Assembly (NCBI GenBank): GCA_964476835.1
Contig: CAYZCE010000003.1
Span: 37,733-101,732, forward strand
DNA length: 64,000 nucleotides
Direction: 5' to 3'
Source: PALSA-926 sp964476835
GTDB taxonomy: Bacteria; Pseudomonadota; Alphaproteobacteria; Micavibrionales; UBA2020
Shown here: positions 1 to 7,573 of the stretch, one piece after another
Position numbering within the stretch: position 1 is the first letter of the stretch
Layout of the letters: each line of letters begins with the position of its first letter
The notes under the pieces: model-generated
Databases searched by the model: none
The model's input: only the letters and a program-made list of their open reading frames with translations
Told to the model about the DNA's origin: nothing
Made by a program: the position numbers and the translations under genes

Positions 1-714
1 CCACGCGTCCGGCATGGCGCCTTGCGGCATGGTGTCGACGACATGCTGCAGGAAATCGACGCGGTCCTGCGACAGGGGGTGCGTCATCACGTATTGCGAC
101 TGCTGCGTCTCCGGCAGCAGTTCCTGCGATTCAAGCTTCTTCATGAAGCTGAGGAATCCGGTGACCGGCAGGTGCGCGCCTTCGAGGAAGCGCACGCCCG
201 CCTGGTCGGCCGAGCCTTCCTGCGTGCGTGTGTGGTGCAGGAACTGGCGCGTGGTGATCGTGGTGCCGATGCTCGAGGCGGCGATGCCTGCGTCCGGCGC
301 ATGCGCCGCGATGCCGACCGCAATGCCCAGCACGCTTGCCAGCATCGCCTGCAGCGTCAGGCCCGATGCGGCAGTCGCGCCGAGGAATAGGTGGCCGCCC
401 GCGATGTGGCCGGTCTCGTGCGCGATGACGCCGACCAACTCGGCAGGGTTCTGCGTCTCAAGGATCAGGCCGGTGTGCAGGAAGATGTTCTGCCCGCCCG
501 CGACGAAGGCGTTGAGTTCAGGGTTTTCGAGGATGACGAAGCGGATGCTGTCGGGCGCAAGGCCTGCTTGCTCGAAGATCGGCTTCGTCATGACCTTGAG
601 CGATTGCTCGATCTCTTCGTCGCGGATGATGTTGAACCCGTCGGCGCGCGCTGGCGTGGCAGAGACCATCGCCGCCAGCGCGAGGGCGGCCGCTATGTGC
701 TTGAGCGGGCGCAT
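1..714 (-). CDS. M48-family zinc metalloprotease, exported (C-terminus beyond window)
   Basis: Reading the minus strand from the ATG at 714 gives a signal peptide (MRPLKHIAAALALAAMVSA...) followed by an M48 peptidase domain with the zinc-binding motif HETGH near residues 97-101. The reading frame stays open to base 1, so the C-terminal part is missing. By family it should be a periplasmic or membrane-associated protease of the BepA/LoiP type, acting in envelope quality control. It starts one base after the stop of the upstream exported protein (TGAC-ATG), so the two are probably co-transcribed. The family call is firm; the substrate is unknown. Confidence 0.85.
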   Translation of the reverse strand, partial: MRPLKHIAAALALAAMVSATPARADGFNIIRDEEIEQSLKVMTKPIFEQAGLAPDSIRFVILENPELNAFVAGGQNIFLHTGLILETQNPAELVGVIAHETGHIAGGHLFLGATAASGLTLQAMLASVLGIAVGIAAHAPDAGIAASSIGTTITTRQFLHHTRTQEGSADQAGVRFLEGAHLPVTGFLSFMKKLESQELLPETQQSQYVMTHPLSQDRVDFLQHVVDTMPQGAMPDAW

Positions 715-715
715 G

Positions 716-1213
716 TCAGTTCAGGAACATCCCTTTGGGCGTATAGGCGCCGACGATGCCGTGCGTGTACCAGTCCACCAGCTCGATCATGCCGTAGCCT
801 TGCTGGAACAGGCGGTCGTTCTGCGCGACCAGCTTCAGCGTGCGGCGCTTGTCGATGTCGGAGAGTTCGTAGAAGGTCGGGCCGAGTTCCAGCACCGGCA
901 TCTGGCCGTTGCGCATGTAGCTGCGCTCGAAGATGCGCGCCTTGAAGAAACGTTGCACGGTGTTGTCCGCCGTCCACCATGAATTCCATGCGGAAGGGTC
1001 CCAGCCTTGCCCATGACCCGCGTCGGGATGCGGGTCGCGGTTGGAGACGAGCGGCGAGAATTCGTAGTAGTCCGGCTTGTCGAACATGTGGTCGGGATAA
1101 TACGGCACGCCCTTGGTGTCGCGGTTGGCGGTGCGATAGTCGGCGGCGTGCGCGGCGGGAACGGCGACAGAAATCGCCAGCAATACCGCAAGAATCCTGA
1201 AGATCGTGGCCAT
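716..1213 (-). CDS. Exported protein of unknown function
   Basis: 165 residues with a clear Sec signal peptide (hydrophobic residues 5-22, AHA-AD cleavage region). The mature part is rich in Tyr, Trp and Asp and lacks cysteines and a recognisable domain; stretches such as WDPSAWNSWWTADN and a C-terminal YTPKGMFLN look like a compact periplasmic domain. It lies directly upstream of the M48 protease, one base apart, so a shared envelope role is plausible. I do not recognise the family. Confidence 0.7.
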   Translation of the reverse strand: MATIFRILAVLLAISVAVPAAHAADYRTANRDTKGVPYYPDHMFDKPDYYEFSPLVSNRDPHPDAGHGQGWDPSAWNSWWTADNTVQRFFKARIFERSYMRNGQMPVLELGPTFYELSDIDKRRTLKLVAQNDRLFQQGYGMIELVDWYTHGIVGAYTPKGMFLN

Positions 1214-1302
1214 GAAAACCCCCTGCCCCCACTATAGACCACTATATAAATAAAAAGTTAATGCTTTATATATAGAATGGAAGAACGGGCAGGAGTGGAA
1301 TC

Positions 1303-1698
1303 ATGACCGATACGCTATCCATCGCTTTGAGCGGGCTGACGGCACAAAGCCGCCGGTTCGGCACCATTGCAAACAATATCGCCAATGTGGGCACGGTGGG
1401 CGCGTTGCCGACCGCTGCATCTCCTGCCTCGACCGTCTATAAACCCCAAAGCGTCAGTTATGCCGCGCTGTCTGCCGGTGTCCGGGCCGATGTGACGGAA
1501 GATGCACAAGGCTATTCCGCAGCTTACGACCCCACCTCGCCTTACGCCGACGCGCAAGGATTGGTCGCAGCGCCGAATGTCGACTTTACGCAGGAATTGA
1601 CGTCGCTTATGGCAACCAAGACGGCCTATAAGGCCAACATCTTTGTCATCCGCACGCAGGATGAGACGATAGGCGAACTGCTCAATACCTTATCTTAA
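1303..1698 (+). CDS. FlgC-like flagellar rod protein
   Basis: 131 residues. The N-terminus (IALSGLTAQSRRFGTIANNIANVGT) matches the flagellar basal-body rod N-terminal signature, and the C-terminus (VDFTQELTSLMATKTAYKANIFVIRTQDE) matches the FlgC/FlgG C-terminal domain. FlgC forms part of the proximal rod. A good Shine-Dalgarno (AGGAG) lies eight bases before the ATG. The gene stands alone rather than in a flgBC-fliE operon, so it may be a second, divergent rod-like protein and not the housekeeping FlgC. Confidence 0.8.
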   Translation: MTDTLSIALSGLTAQSRRFGTIANNIANVGTVGALPTAASPASTVYKPQSVSYAALSAGVRADVTEDAQGYSAAYDPTSPYADAQGLVAAPNVDFTQELTSLMATKTAYKANIFVIRTQDETIGELLNTLS

Positions 1699-1747
1699 AC
1701 AAAACCTTCTGAAAACACCCATTGACTGATTTTTCCGGAACTCTATA

Positions 1748-1769
1748 GTTCCAGTATTCCCACTGGAAC
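1748..1769. promoter_or_regulatory. Inverted repeat in leader of the gene at 1794
   Basis: GTTCCAGT (1748-1755) and ACTGGAAC (1762-1769) form a perfect 8-base inverted repeat with a 6-base spacer, bracketed by two CTATAG hexamers (1743-1748 and 1773-1778). It ends about 25 bases before the start codon and has no T-run. It could be a repressor operator or an mRNA hairpin; the sequence alone does not decide. Confidence 0.5.
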
Positions 1770-1793
1770 AACCTATAGATTTTGGAGAAAGTC

Positions 1794-2633
1794 ATGAGCA
1801 AGAATCCCGGCTTCAACAAGCTGAAAGACGTATTCAAGAAATTTGCCGACAACTACGCCAATGACAATTTTGACGTCAAGGGCATCCACATCGCCGCCGC
1901 GACCGCCAAGGCCGCGATCGACACCGCGCAGCAGGAATTCCCCAAGCCCCTCGCCGCCCGCATCGCATCGGATTTCTACGCGACGCTCACCGGCAAGGAA
2001 TTCGCCGAGAGCCTCAGCGCGACGATCCAGTACTTCGATGAAGAGACCGTCAAGGCACTGCTCGACAAGCAGCTCGAAGAGCTGAAGAAGCCCGAGACGA
2101 CCCTCCAGATCGCGCGCGCCCTCAAGAAGGAACTCGCGAAGGCCGATGCCACCGGCGTCGAGCCGTCCGAACAGCTCGGCAAAATTCTCGAGCAAGTCGG
2201 CCTGCCCGCCGGCGCGCAGCTGTTCGTCGAGGCGCTGATCGGCCAAGTCGGCCCGATCTTCGACGACATGAAGAATTCGTCCGACGAAGAAGTCGCCGAC
2301 AGCATCGTCGACCTCATCAACATGATCCCGACCGACCTCATCGCGATGCAGGTCGGCACCTTCACGGCCATGATCACGCCTGACGTCATTGAAGGATATG
2401 CGCAGCTGGCCGTCGGCTTCCTGCCCTCGCCGAAGGCGACCGCGGAACTCCTGCACGGCGTTGCCGGCGAAGCCAGCAAGTCGCTGGGCGAAATCGCCGT
2501 TACCGAGAGCAAGGATGACATGAAGGACATCGTCCAGATGTTCCTCGTCAACGCGCTCGACGTCGTCAACAGCGTCTACACGAAGGACCAGGCGCCGAAG
2601 AAGAAACCCGGCAAGCCCGGCTTCAACGTCTAA
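1794..2633 (+). CDS. Uncharacterised cytosolic helical protein
   Basis: 279 residues, no signal peptide or membrane segment. The composition (many Lys, Glu, Ala, Leu, with amphipathic stretches such as VKALLDKQLEELKKPETTLQIARALKKEL) indicates a mostly alpha-helical soluble protein with a basic C-terminal tail (KDQAPKKKPGKPGFNV). The ATG at 1794 is preferred over the TTG at 1782 because GGAG sits at the right distance before it. It lies just past the 3' end of the icm block, separated from icmJ by a bidirectional terminator. Function unknown. Confidence 0.75.
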   Translation: MSKNPGFNKLKDVFKKFADNYANDNFDVKGIHIAAATAKAAIDTAQQEFPKPLAARIASDFYATLTGKEFAESLSATIQYFDEETVKALLDKQLEELKKPETTLQIARALKKELAKADATGVEPSEQLGKILEQVGLPAGAQLFVEALIGQVGPIFDDMKNSSDEEVADSIVDLINMIPTDLIAMQVGTFTAMITPDVIEGYAQLAVGFLPSPKATAELLHGVAGEASKSLGEIAVTESKDDMKDIVQMFLVNALDVVNSVYTKDQAPKKKPGKPGFNV

Positions 2634-2651
2634 GCCTTATTCGCCGCAAAG

Positions 2652-2685
2652 AAAAAAGGCGGCAGTATCGACTGCCGCCTTTTTT
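2652..2685. terminator. Bidirectional rho-independent terminator
   Basis: A-run, GGCGGCAGT/ACTGCCGCC stem with a four-base ATCG loop, then a T-run. It sits between the convergent genes ending at 2633 and 2699 and can serve both. Confidence 0.9.
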
Positions 2686-2698
2686 CTGCGTGCAATTC

Positions 2699-3394
2699 TT
2701 AAGCGGCGATCTTTTCCTTGACCTTGTAGAACATGCCGCCCCACAGGCGCGGCGGCGTCTCGCCGAAGGCGCCGTCCTTGGAGCGCCAATAGGCCAGCAC
2801 TTGCGGGAACTGGTTGAACTCCAGCTCGCCCTCGCGGATGATGCGGCGGTCGAGCGGCAGGATGCGGAAGCCTTTCAGCCTGGCGCCGCGGTCGCGGTAT
2901 TCCTTCGCCTCGAGGAAATCCTGCAGGATGGAGCTGAGGATCTTCGCGCTGTCGGTGCCGAGGCGCGCGTTGGCTTCGGCCTTGCGGGCGAGCAGCGCTT
3001 CCATCGCGTCGCGCGCGGCGTCGGCCATGGGCCCGCGGCTGATGCGCGCAACGTAGATGGCGCGGCAGATATGATGGAGCGCGGCCTGCCCGATTTCGGG
3101 CAGCCAGATGAGTGCGCCGGACTGCATGCGGTCGATCTTATCGATCTGGAAGCATTGGTGGCAGAACGGGCAGGCGGTGGCGTAGTGCTCTTCGCCCGTC
3201 TCGTTGCCTTTGGGCCCGATGAAGTTGACCTCTTGGTACTTAAGCGACATGAAGCCGCAATAGCGGCACGTGTGGTTGTCGCGCACCAGCACCTTGTTCT
3301 TGAGGTCTTCGGGAACCTTGTGAACGTCCTTGGATAAAGGACGCCCGGTGTCAGACAAAGCGCTCACACCGGGCGTGATCTTCAGGTAAGCCAT
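2699..3394 (-). CDS. icmJ: IcmJ/DotN-like Dot/Icm protein, Zn-finger HNH-like fold
   Basis: 231 residues with paired cysteine motifs: CRYC near residues 43-46 and CPFCHQC near 75-81, preceded by KVLVRDNHTCRYCGF. This is the zinc-binding HNH-like arrangement known in Legionella IcmJ/DotN, which sits in the cytoplasmic type IV coupling complex. It is the last gene of a minus-strand block (IcmL-K-E-G-C-D-J order), exactly where icmJ lies in Legionella. The next Legionella gene, icmB/dotO, is absent; a terminator follows. The motif and the position agree. Confidence 0.85.
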   Translation of the reverse strand: MAYLKITPGVSALSDTGRPLSKDVHKVPEDLKNKVLVRDNHTCRYCGFMSLKYQEVNFIGPKGNETGEEHYATACPFCHQCFQIDKIDRMQSGALIWLPEIGQAALHHICRAIYVARISRGPMADAARDAMEALLARKAEANARLGTDSAKILSSILQDFLEAKEYRDRGARLKGFRILPLDRRIIREGELEFNQFPQVLAYWRSKDGAFGETPPRLWGGMFYKVKEKIAA

Positions 3395-3414
3395 GTGGCT
3401 CGTCGGTTTCCCGC

Positions 3415-3804
3415 TTAGCCGCCAGCCTGGACGCCGTTGAAGGTCGCCATGCTGCCCGTTGCGGTACCGCCGGCGTTACCAGCGTTGATGTTGCCGACCA
3501 TCGCGTCGGTCAGGAACGGCAGTGCCAGGAGGCCGCCGCCTGCGCCGAGACGGACAAGGCCGTCCTTGAGCGGGGTTTGACCCGGGCTGTCAACGTGCGC
3601 CTTGAGCTTGAAGACGCCGGCGACGCCAAGACCGATGCCGCCGATGTAAGCGACGGTCGAGATCAGGCTCGGGATGCGGCTGGACGCCGTCACGATGTTG
3701 TCGGACAGGTCGCTGAAGTTTTCAGCGAAGGCCGCGTTGGCCTGGCCGACGAGAACGCCGGCGGTGACCGCTGCTGCCAGTTTGTGCGTAAGATGCTTTT
3801 TCAT
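3415..3804 (-). CDS. icmD: IcmD/DotP-like inner-membrane protein
   Basis: 129 residues: a signal-like N-terminus, a hydrophobic segment (TVAYIGGIGLGVAGVFKL, about residues 50-67), a conserved K-HVDSPGQTPL-G-RL linker, and a second hydrophobic stretch (GAGGGLLALPFL). Two membrane segments and a length near 130 fit IcmD/DotP (IncI counterpart TraR or TraQ type). The same fold recurs in the neighbouring IcmC-like protein. A strong Shine-Dalgarno (AAGGAGGAG) precedes the ATG. Confidence 0.82.
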   Translation of the reverse strand: MKKHLTHKLAAAVTAGVLVGQANAAFAENFSDLSDNIVTASSRIPSLISTVAYIGGIGLGVAGVFKLKAHVDSPGQTPLKDGLVRLGAGGGLLALPFLTDAMVGNINAGNAGGTATGSMATFNGVQAGG

Positions 3805-3882
3805 GTTTTACTCCTCCTTGAGTGTAGCCCCGTTTAAGTTGTAGTCCCTAGTATCATAGTACCATGGTTCCTTTTTAGCCCG

Positions 3883-4824
3883 CTAGTTAAATGTAATGCC
3901 GTTGGTAATCCCCACCGTTTGTTGAAGCACGTTGACAAGGTCACCGAGGTTGATCGCCAGCGCGCCGCCGAAGATGAAGGTGAGCGCCTGCGCGAGCGAA
4001 TGCTGCTGGTGGTGGCCGTCGGCAAAGGCCTTGAGCACGAAGAGGCCGCGCACGAAGGCGATCATGCCGACGATCAGGATGAATGCCATAACCGCATTCA
4101 CAACGGATTCAATGCGCTGGCGGTCGGTCGCGTCCGCGATCACGCTGCTGCTGATCGAGGACATCGTGTGCGTCGTCGCGCCGCCGCCGAACAGGCTGTC
4201 GGCGAAAGTGCCCGCCATGTCGCCATAGGCGAACAGCGCGCCGGAAACGAGGAACGTCATGATCGTGCCCATGCCCGTCGGGCCGCGCGGGCCTTCCTGC
4301 GCCGTTTTGATCAGGCGCGAAATACCGTTGATGAGCAGGACGATCGCGCCGATATAGGCGAAAGCCGTGATCATCGTCGCCATCGGGCCGTAGATGTCGG
4401 TGATGAACTGGACGATCATGTGATCCATGCCGCTGCCCGAGCTGGATGTCGGGTTGCCGCTGACGCTGATGGCATTGCCGCCGGTGCCGATCACGCTGCC
4501 CTTGGCGACGTCCGCCACATACGGCAGCGCCAGCATCATGCCGCCGGCGAGGAAGCGTTTCACGCCCGCGCTCAGGTGGTTGTGCACCGGGTTGTCGACG
4601 TGGTCCTTGAACTTGAAGATGCCGTCGACGGCGAGATAAAGGCCGGCGATATAGGCGAAAGCGGTCAGGATCGTCGGGAAATTCGCGAAGCCTTGCGTGA
4701 CGCGCGTAATCACGCCGCCCAGCGTGCCCGATGTTTGCGCAAAGGCCGGCTCGGCCGCCATCAGGAGCAAAGCGGCAGTCAGAAGGACTCTATGAATCGA
4801 CCGACGGAAACTCATTTTTCCCAC
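3883..4824 (-). CDS. icmC: IcmC/DotE-like protein with an extra IcmD-like half
   Basis: 313 residues after a signal peptide. The first half (about 45-115: AFAYIAGLYLAVDGIFKFKDHVDNP...) repeats the two-segment IcmD pattern. The second half (about 145-305: AFAYIGAIVLLINGISRLIKTAQEG..., then VMAFILIVGMIAFVRGLFVLKAFADGHHQQH) resembles IcmC/DotE. Legionella IcmC/DotE is roughly 190 residues, so this looks like a domain duplication or fusion. It probably forms an inner-membrane part of the secretion channel. The 218-base gap upstream, before icmG, is AT-rich and may hold a separate promoter. Confidence 0.8.
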   Translation of the reverse strand: MGKMSFRRSIHRVLLTAALLLMAAEPAFAQTSGTLGGVITRVTQGFANFPTILTAFAYIAGLYLAVDGIFKFKDHVDNPVHNHLSAGVKRFLAGGMMLALPYVADVAKGSVIGTGGNAISVSGNPTSSSGSGMDHMIVQFITDIYGPMATMITAFAYIGAIVLLINGISRLIKTAQEGPRGPTGMGTIMTFLVSGALFAYGDMAGTFADSLFGGGATTHTMSSISSSVIADATDRQRIESVVNAVMAFILIVGMIAFVRGLFVLKAFADGHHQQHSLAQALTFIFGGALAINLGDLVNVLQQTVGITNGITFN

Positions 4825-5042
4825 CCTTGGCGCATCGTCGTGCTCATACCTATATTAAACCACCTTTTTGCCACCCCGGCAAATCAGGCCTTTGTTATTA
4901 AAGAGCAAGTTGGTTAATAACCCCTTGATAACAATTACATAACATGAGTACGCTTTTGTTTTTCCGAGATACACAAAATTAGAGCTAAATTTATCCGAAT
5001 CGGAGTCGAAGCGGGTGTTTTGCCTGCGGCTGAGGGGCAGAC
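4825..5042. promoter_or_regulatory. AT-rich intergenic region upstream of icmC-icmD-icmJ
   Basis: 218 bases between icmG and icmC in an otherwise tightly packed block. It is much more AT-rich than its neighbours and contains several TTAA and TAATAAC-type elements, but no full TTAA-N7-TTAA box and no clear terminator. It most likely holds the promoter of icmC-icmD-icmJ on the minus strand; I could not place -35/-10 boxes with confidence. Confidence 0.4.
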
Positions 5043-6161
5043 TTACTGCGACAGACGGCTGGCCGTGCCCACGACAACCCAGCGGCCGAGGCTGTCCTTG
5101 TCGATGACGGTGACCTTGCCGATGCCGCTCAGCATATCGCCGACCGCGACGGTCTTCAGCTCGTTCGAGTTGGGGGCGGAAACCCAGGCCATGCCGGGCT
5201 TGGCCGAGCGCAGCACCCAGGCAGGTGCAGCGGCCGCATGCGCGGCGGTCGCGGCGGCGTGATGTTGCGGCTTTTTCGCGGCGGTTTTCTTCTTCGCCGG
5301 CGCTTTTTCCTTCACAGGCGCGGCGGCAACGGGTTTCGCCTTCGATTGCTCAAGCGCGTCGATGCGGTTTTGCAGTGCGCCGATATCATCCTTGGTCGCA
5401 AGCTTCGCCTGCAGCGCGTTCAGCGTCTCTTCAAGGTTGCCGAGGCGCTTGTCGATGCCGTCGATCTTGTCCTTGTCGTCGGGAGACAAGGCAGCGGCAG
5501 GCGCTTCCGTCTTGGCGGGCGCAGGCAGTGCAGCAGCGTCTTTCGTTTCCGCTGCAGGCGCCGGCATGTCCATCGTTGCAGGCGGCGCAGGTGCGGCGCT
5601 ATCAGGGACGATTTCAGCTTGCGCGGGCGCAGCTGCGGCAGGCTGTTGCGCATCGGCTGCGGCGGTCTGCGCCGCTTTTTGTCCCTTGGTCGCGGGCGCG
5701 TCGAAATCGAGCACGTCGTCGGACGATGCAGCGGCCGCAGGCGCCTTCGCGGCGACAGGTGCGGGCAGCATGTCCATGTCCGTCGTGGCCTTCGGCGCTT
5801 CAGGCTCGGCGGCTGTGGTATCCGCGGGCTTGGCGAGAGGTTGCGCGGTGTCCGCAGGCATCGGCGCCGGCGTTTGCGCGGCTTGCTGTTGTTGCTGCGG
5901 TTGCGGCGCGGGCTGCTGGTTGCCCGGGTGCGGGCGCAGGACGAAGAAGCCGATCGCGCCGGCGGCGATGACGCCGACGACGGCCTTGAACATCAGGCCG
6001 GAGCCGGGTTTCTTTGGCGGCGCTTCGCCGGTGTCGATGGCTTCGGCGTCGGTGGTCTCTTCCGTCAGCTCGTCGTCGGCGACGGGCTCGTCGCGGCGCG
6101 GCGCGGAAACGGAGTTTTGCTCAACGTCAAGTTCGGTGTCGAAATCGTCTTGATTGCTCAT
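5043..6161 (-). CDS. icmG: IcmG/DotF-like inner-membrane protein
   Basis: 372 residues: an acidic cytoplasmic N-terminus (1-55), one membrane segment (about 58-76, GLMFKAVVGVIAAGAIGFFVL), a long Pro/Ala/Gln-rich low-complexity periplasmic region, a coiled coil (about 228-275, IDKRLGNLEETLNALQAKL), then a conserved C-terminal domain (WVLRSAKPGMAWVSAP...VAVGDMLSGIGKVTVI) like that of IcmG/DotF and TraP. The family connects the inner membrane to the Dot/Icm core complex. It overlaps dotG by an ATGA junction, so translation is coupled. The Pro/Ala linker is longer than in Legionella (269 residues). Confidence 0.88.
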   Translation of the reverse strand: MSNQDDFDTELDVEQNSVSAPRRDEPVADDELTEETTDAEAIDTGEAPPKKPGSGLMFKAVVGVIAAGAIGFFVLRPHPGNQQPAPQPQQQQQAAQTPAPMPADTAQPLAKPADTTAAEPEAPKATTDMDMLPAPVAAKAPAAAASSDDVLDFDAPATKGQKAAQTAAADAQQPAAAAPAQAEIVPDSAAPAPPATMDMPAPAAETKDAAALPAPAKTEAPAAALSPDDKDKIDGIDKRLGNLEETLNALQAKLATKDDIGALQNRIDALEQSKAKPVAAAPVKEKAPAKKKTAAKKPQHHAAATAAHAAAAPAWVLRSAKPGMAWVSAPNSNELKTVAVGDMLSGIGKVTVIDKDSLGRWVVVGTASRLSQ

Positions 6162-7573
6162 TGTCCTGCGTCCGCTGTTGTGACTTGGTCGATGAAGAAC
6201 ATGCCCATCGTGGTGCCCTTGGCGATCTTGACGGTGACGGGGCGCTTGGCTTGCGTCTCGATCATGTCGCCGATGACTTTGGTGGATTCTTCCACGCCTT
6301 TATAAATGCTTTCCTTGGCGTCCGGCTTGGGCGAGGTTGCGACCTGACCGCCGCCCGAGGTTTGCGACACCTGCGAGCCCGTCTGGCTCATGGAGCTGCC
6401 GTAGCCTTCGATGAACTTGGCGGCCGCGGGCAGGACGATGCGCGTGAAGTAGTGGTGCTCCACGTCGGTCGCTTGGCCCGTCAGCTGCGTCTGTTCGTCC
6501 ATCGCGATCGCGTTGACGTGATAACTGACGGTATCGAGCACGATGGTCTGGAACGTCAGCACCATGTAGTCGGCGAAGTCGCTCTTGACCTCGATCTTGC
6601 CGATGGCGCGGCCGCCTGCGAAGGGGCCCGACATGATCTGCACGAGCACGGGGCCCTGCAGGTCGGAATTCAGTTCGTTGATCAGCTGGCCGTAGGCGAT
6701 GGTGCCTGCGGGGATGATGGTCTTCTGCGCGATCTGGTCGATGTTCTGCGCGGCGGCGCAGGCGGAGCCGGTGCAGTCGCCAGGCATGACGCCGGCGGCG
6801 CCGGTCAGGCCGATCGCGCCGGGGGTGCCGCTGTAACCGGCGGCGAGGCCGTTGGCTTGCGCCTTCTTCTGCTCTTCCTCGTCCGTGATCTTTTGCTTGT
6901 ACGGCGACACCACCGAGGTCAGCACCTTGATGTCGGCCTTTTCAGGCGTCTGCGCCGCGATGATCACGCGCATCTGTTCGGAGAGCGCCTTGGCGGCGTT
7001 GGGGTCGCGGTGGAATTCCGCCGGCTTGCGCACGGGCTGCACGACGGGAATTTCCGGCGGCGGGCTGCCGGCGGCTTGCGCGGGCGCTTCCTTCTCGACT
7101 TCCTGGCGGCGCGCTTCGGTGGCCTTGCGCCATTCGATGAGCGGATCGGTCTTGGGTTTTTCGGGCATTTCCTCGACGTCGAGGCCGGCCTTCTTCATCG
7201 TGCCGGTCGGGGTCGGGATCGCGCTGCCGCCGGTCTTGGCGGCGACGTCGGCGGCTTTCTGGTTGTTGTCTTCGACCGCCTTTTTATAAGCGGGGTCGAG
7301 TTCCTGCTGGCCGGGCGCCTGCTTGGCGTCGGCGCCGTTGGCGAGGCGGATGACGGCCTTGCCGGTGTCCTCATGGCCGCCGAAGAACACGAAATAGCTG
7401 CCCGCCGCCAGCGCGACGCCGAGCACGATCGCCGCGACCTTGAGCATCGGGTTGTTGTCCCAGATCTCCTTCAGCGACGGCTTTCCGCCGCCGGGTGCGC
7501 CGTTGTCGCCACCGAGATCGCCGCCGTCATCGACATCGATGTCGAGATCCAGATCGTCGTCGTTATCGGCCAT
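6158..7573 (-). CDS. dotG: DotG/IcmE-like core-complex protein (VirB10-type C-terminus)
   Basis: 471 residues: acidic N-terminus, one membrane segment (about 45-65, AAIVLGVALAAGSYFVFFG), variable linker, and a C-terminal VirB10/TrbI-like domain (IIPAGTIAYGQLINELNSDLQGPVLVQIMSGPFAGGRAIGKIEV...). DotG spans both membranes and forms the central channel. The long repeat region of Legionella DotG (over 1,000 residues) is missing, so the protein is closer in size to IncI TraO. It overlaps dotH by 11 bases and icmG by four. Confidence 0.92.
   Translation of the reverse strand: MADNDDDLDLDIDVDDGGDLGGDNGAPGGGKPSLKEIWDNNPMLKVAAIVLGVALAAGSYFVFFGGHEDTGKAVIRLANGADAKQAPGQQELDPAYKKAVEDNNQKAADVAAKTGGSAIPTPTGTMKKAGLDVEEMPEKPKTDPLIEWRKATEARRQEVEKEAPAQAAGSPPPEIPVVQPVRKPAEFHRDPNAAKALSEQMRVIIAAQTPEKADIKVLTSVVSPYKQKITDEEEQKKAQANGLAAGYSGTPGAIGLTGAAGVMPGDCTGSACAAAQNIDQIAQKTIIPAGTIAYGQLINELNSDLQGPVLVQIMSGPFAGGRAIGKIEVKSDFADYMVLTFQTIVLDTVSYHVNAIAMDEQTQLTGQATDVEHHYFTRIVLPAAAKFIEGYGSSMSQTGSQVSQTSGGGQVATSPKPDAKESIYKGVEESTKVIGDMIETQAKRPVTVKIAKGTTMGMFFIDQVTTADAGQ

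Noticed and set aside
14..982. Plus-strand open frames over the M48 protease and the exported unknown
   Set aside because: The minus strand gives a signal peptide and an HETGH motif; the plus frames are cysteine/arginine-rich shadows.
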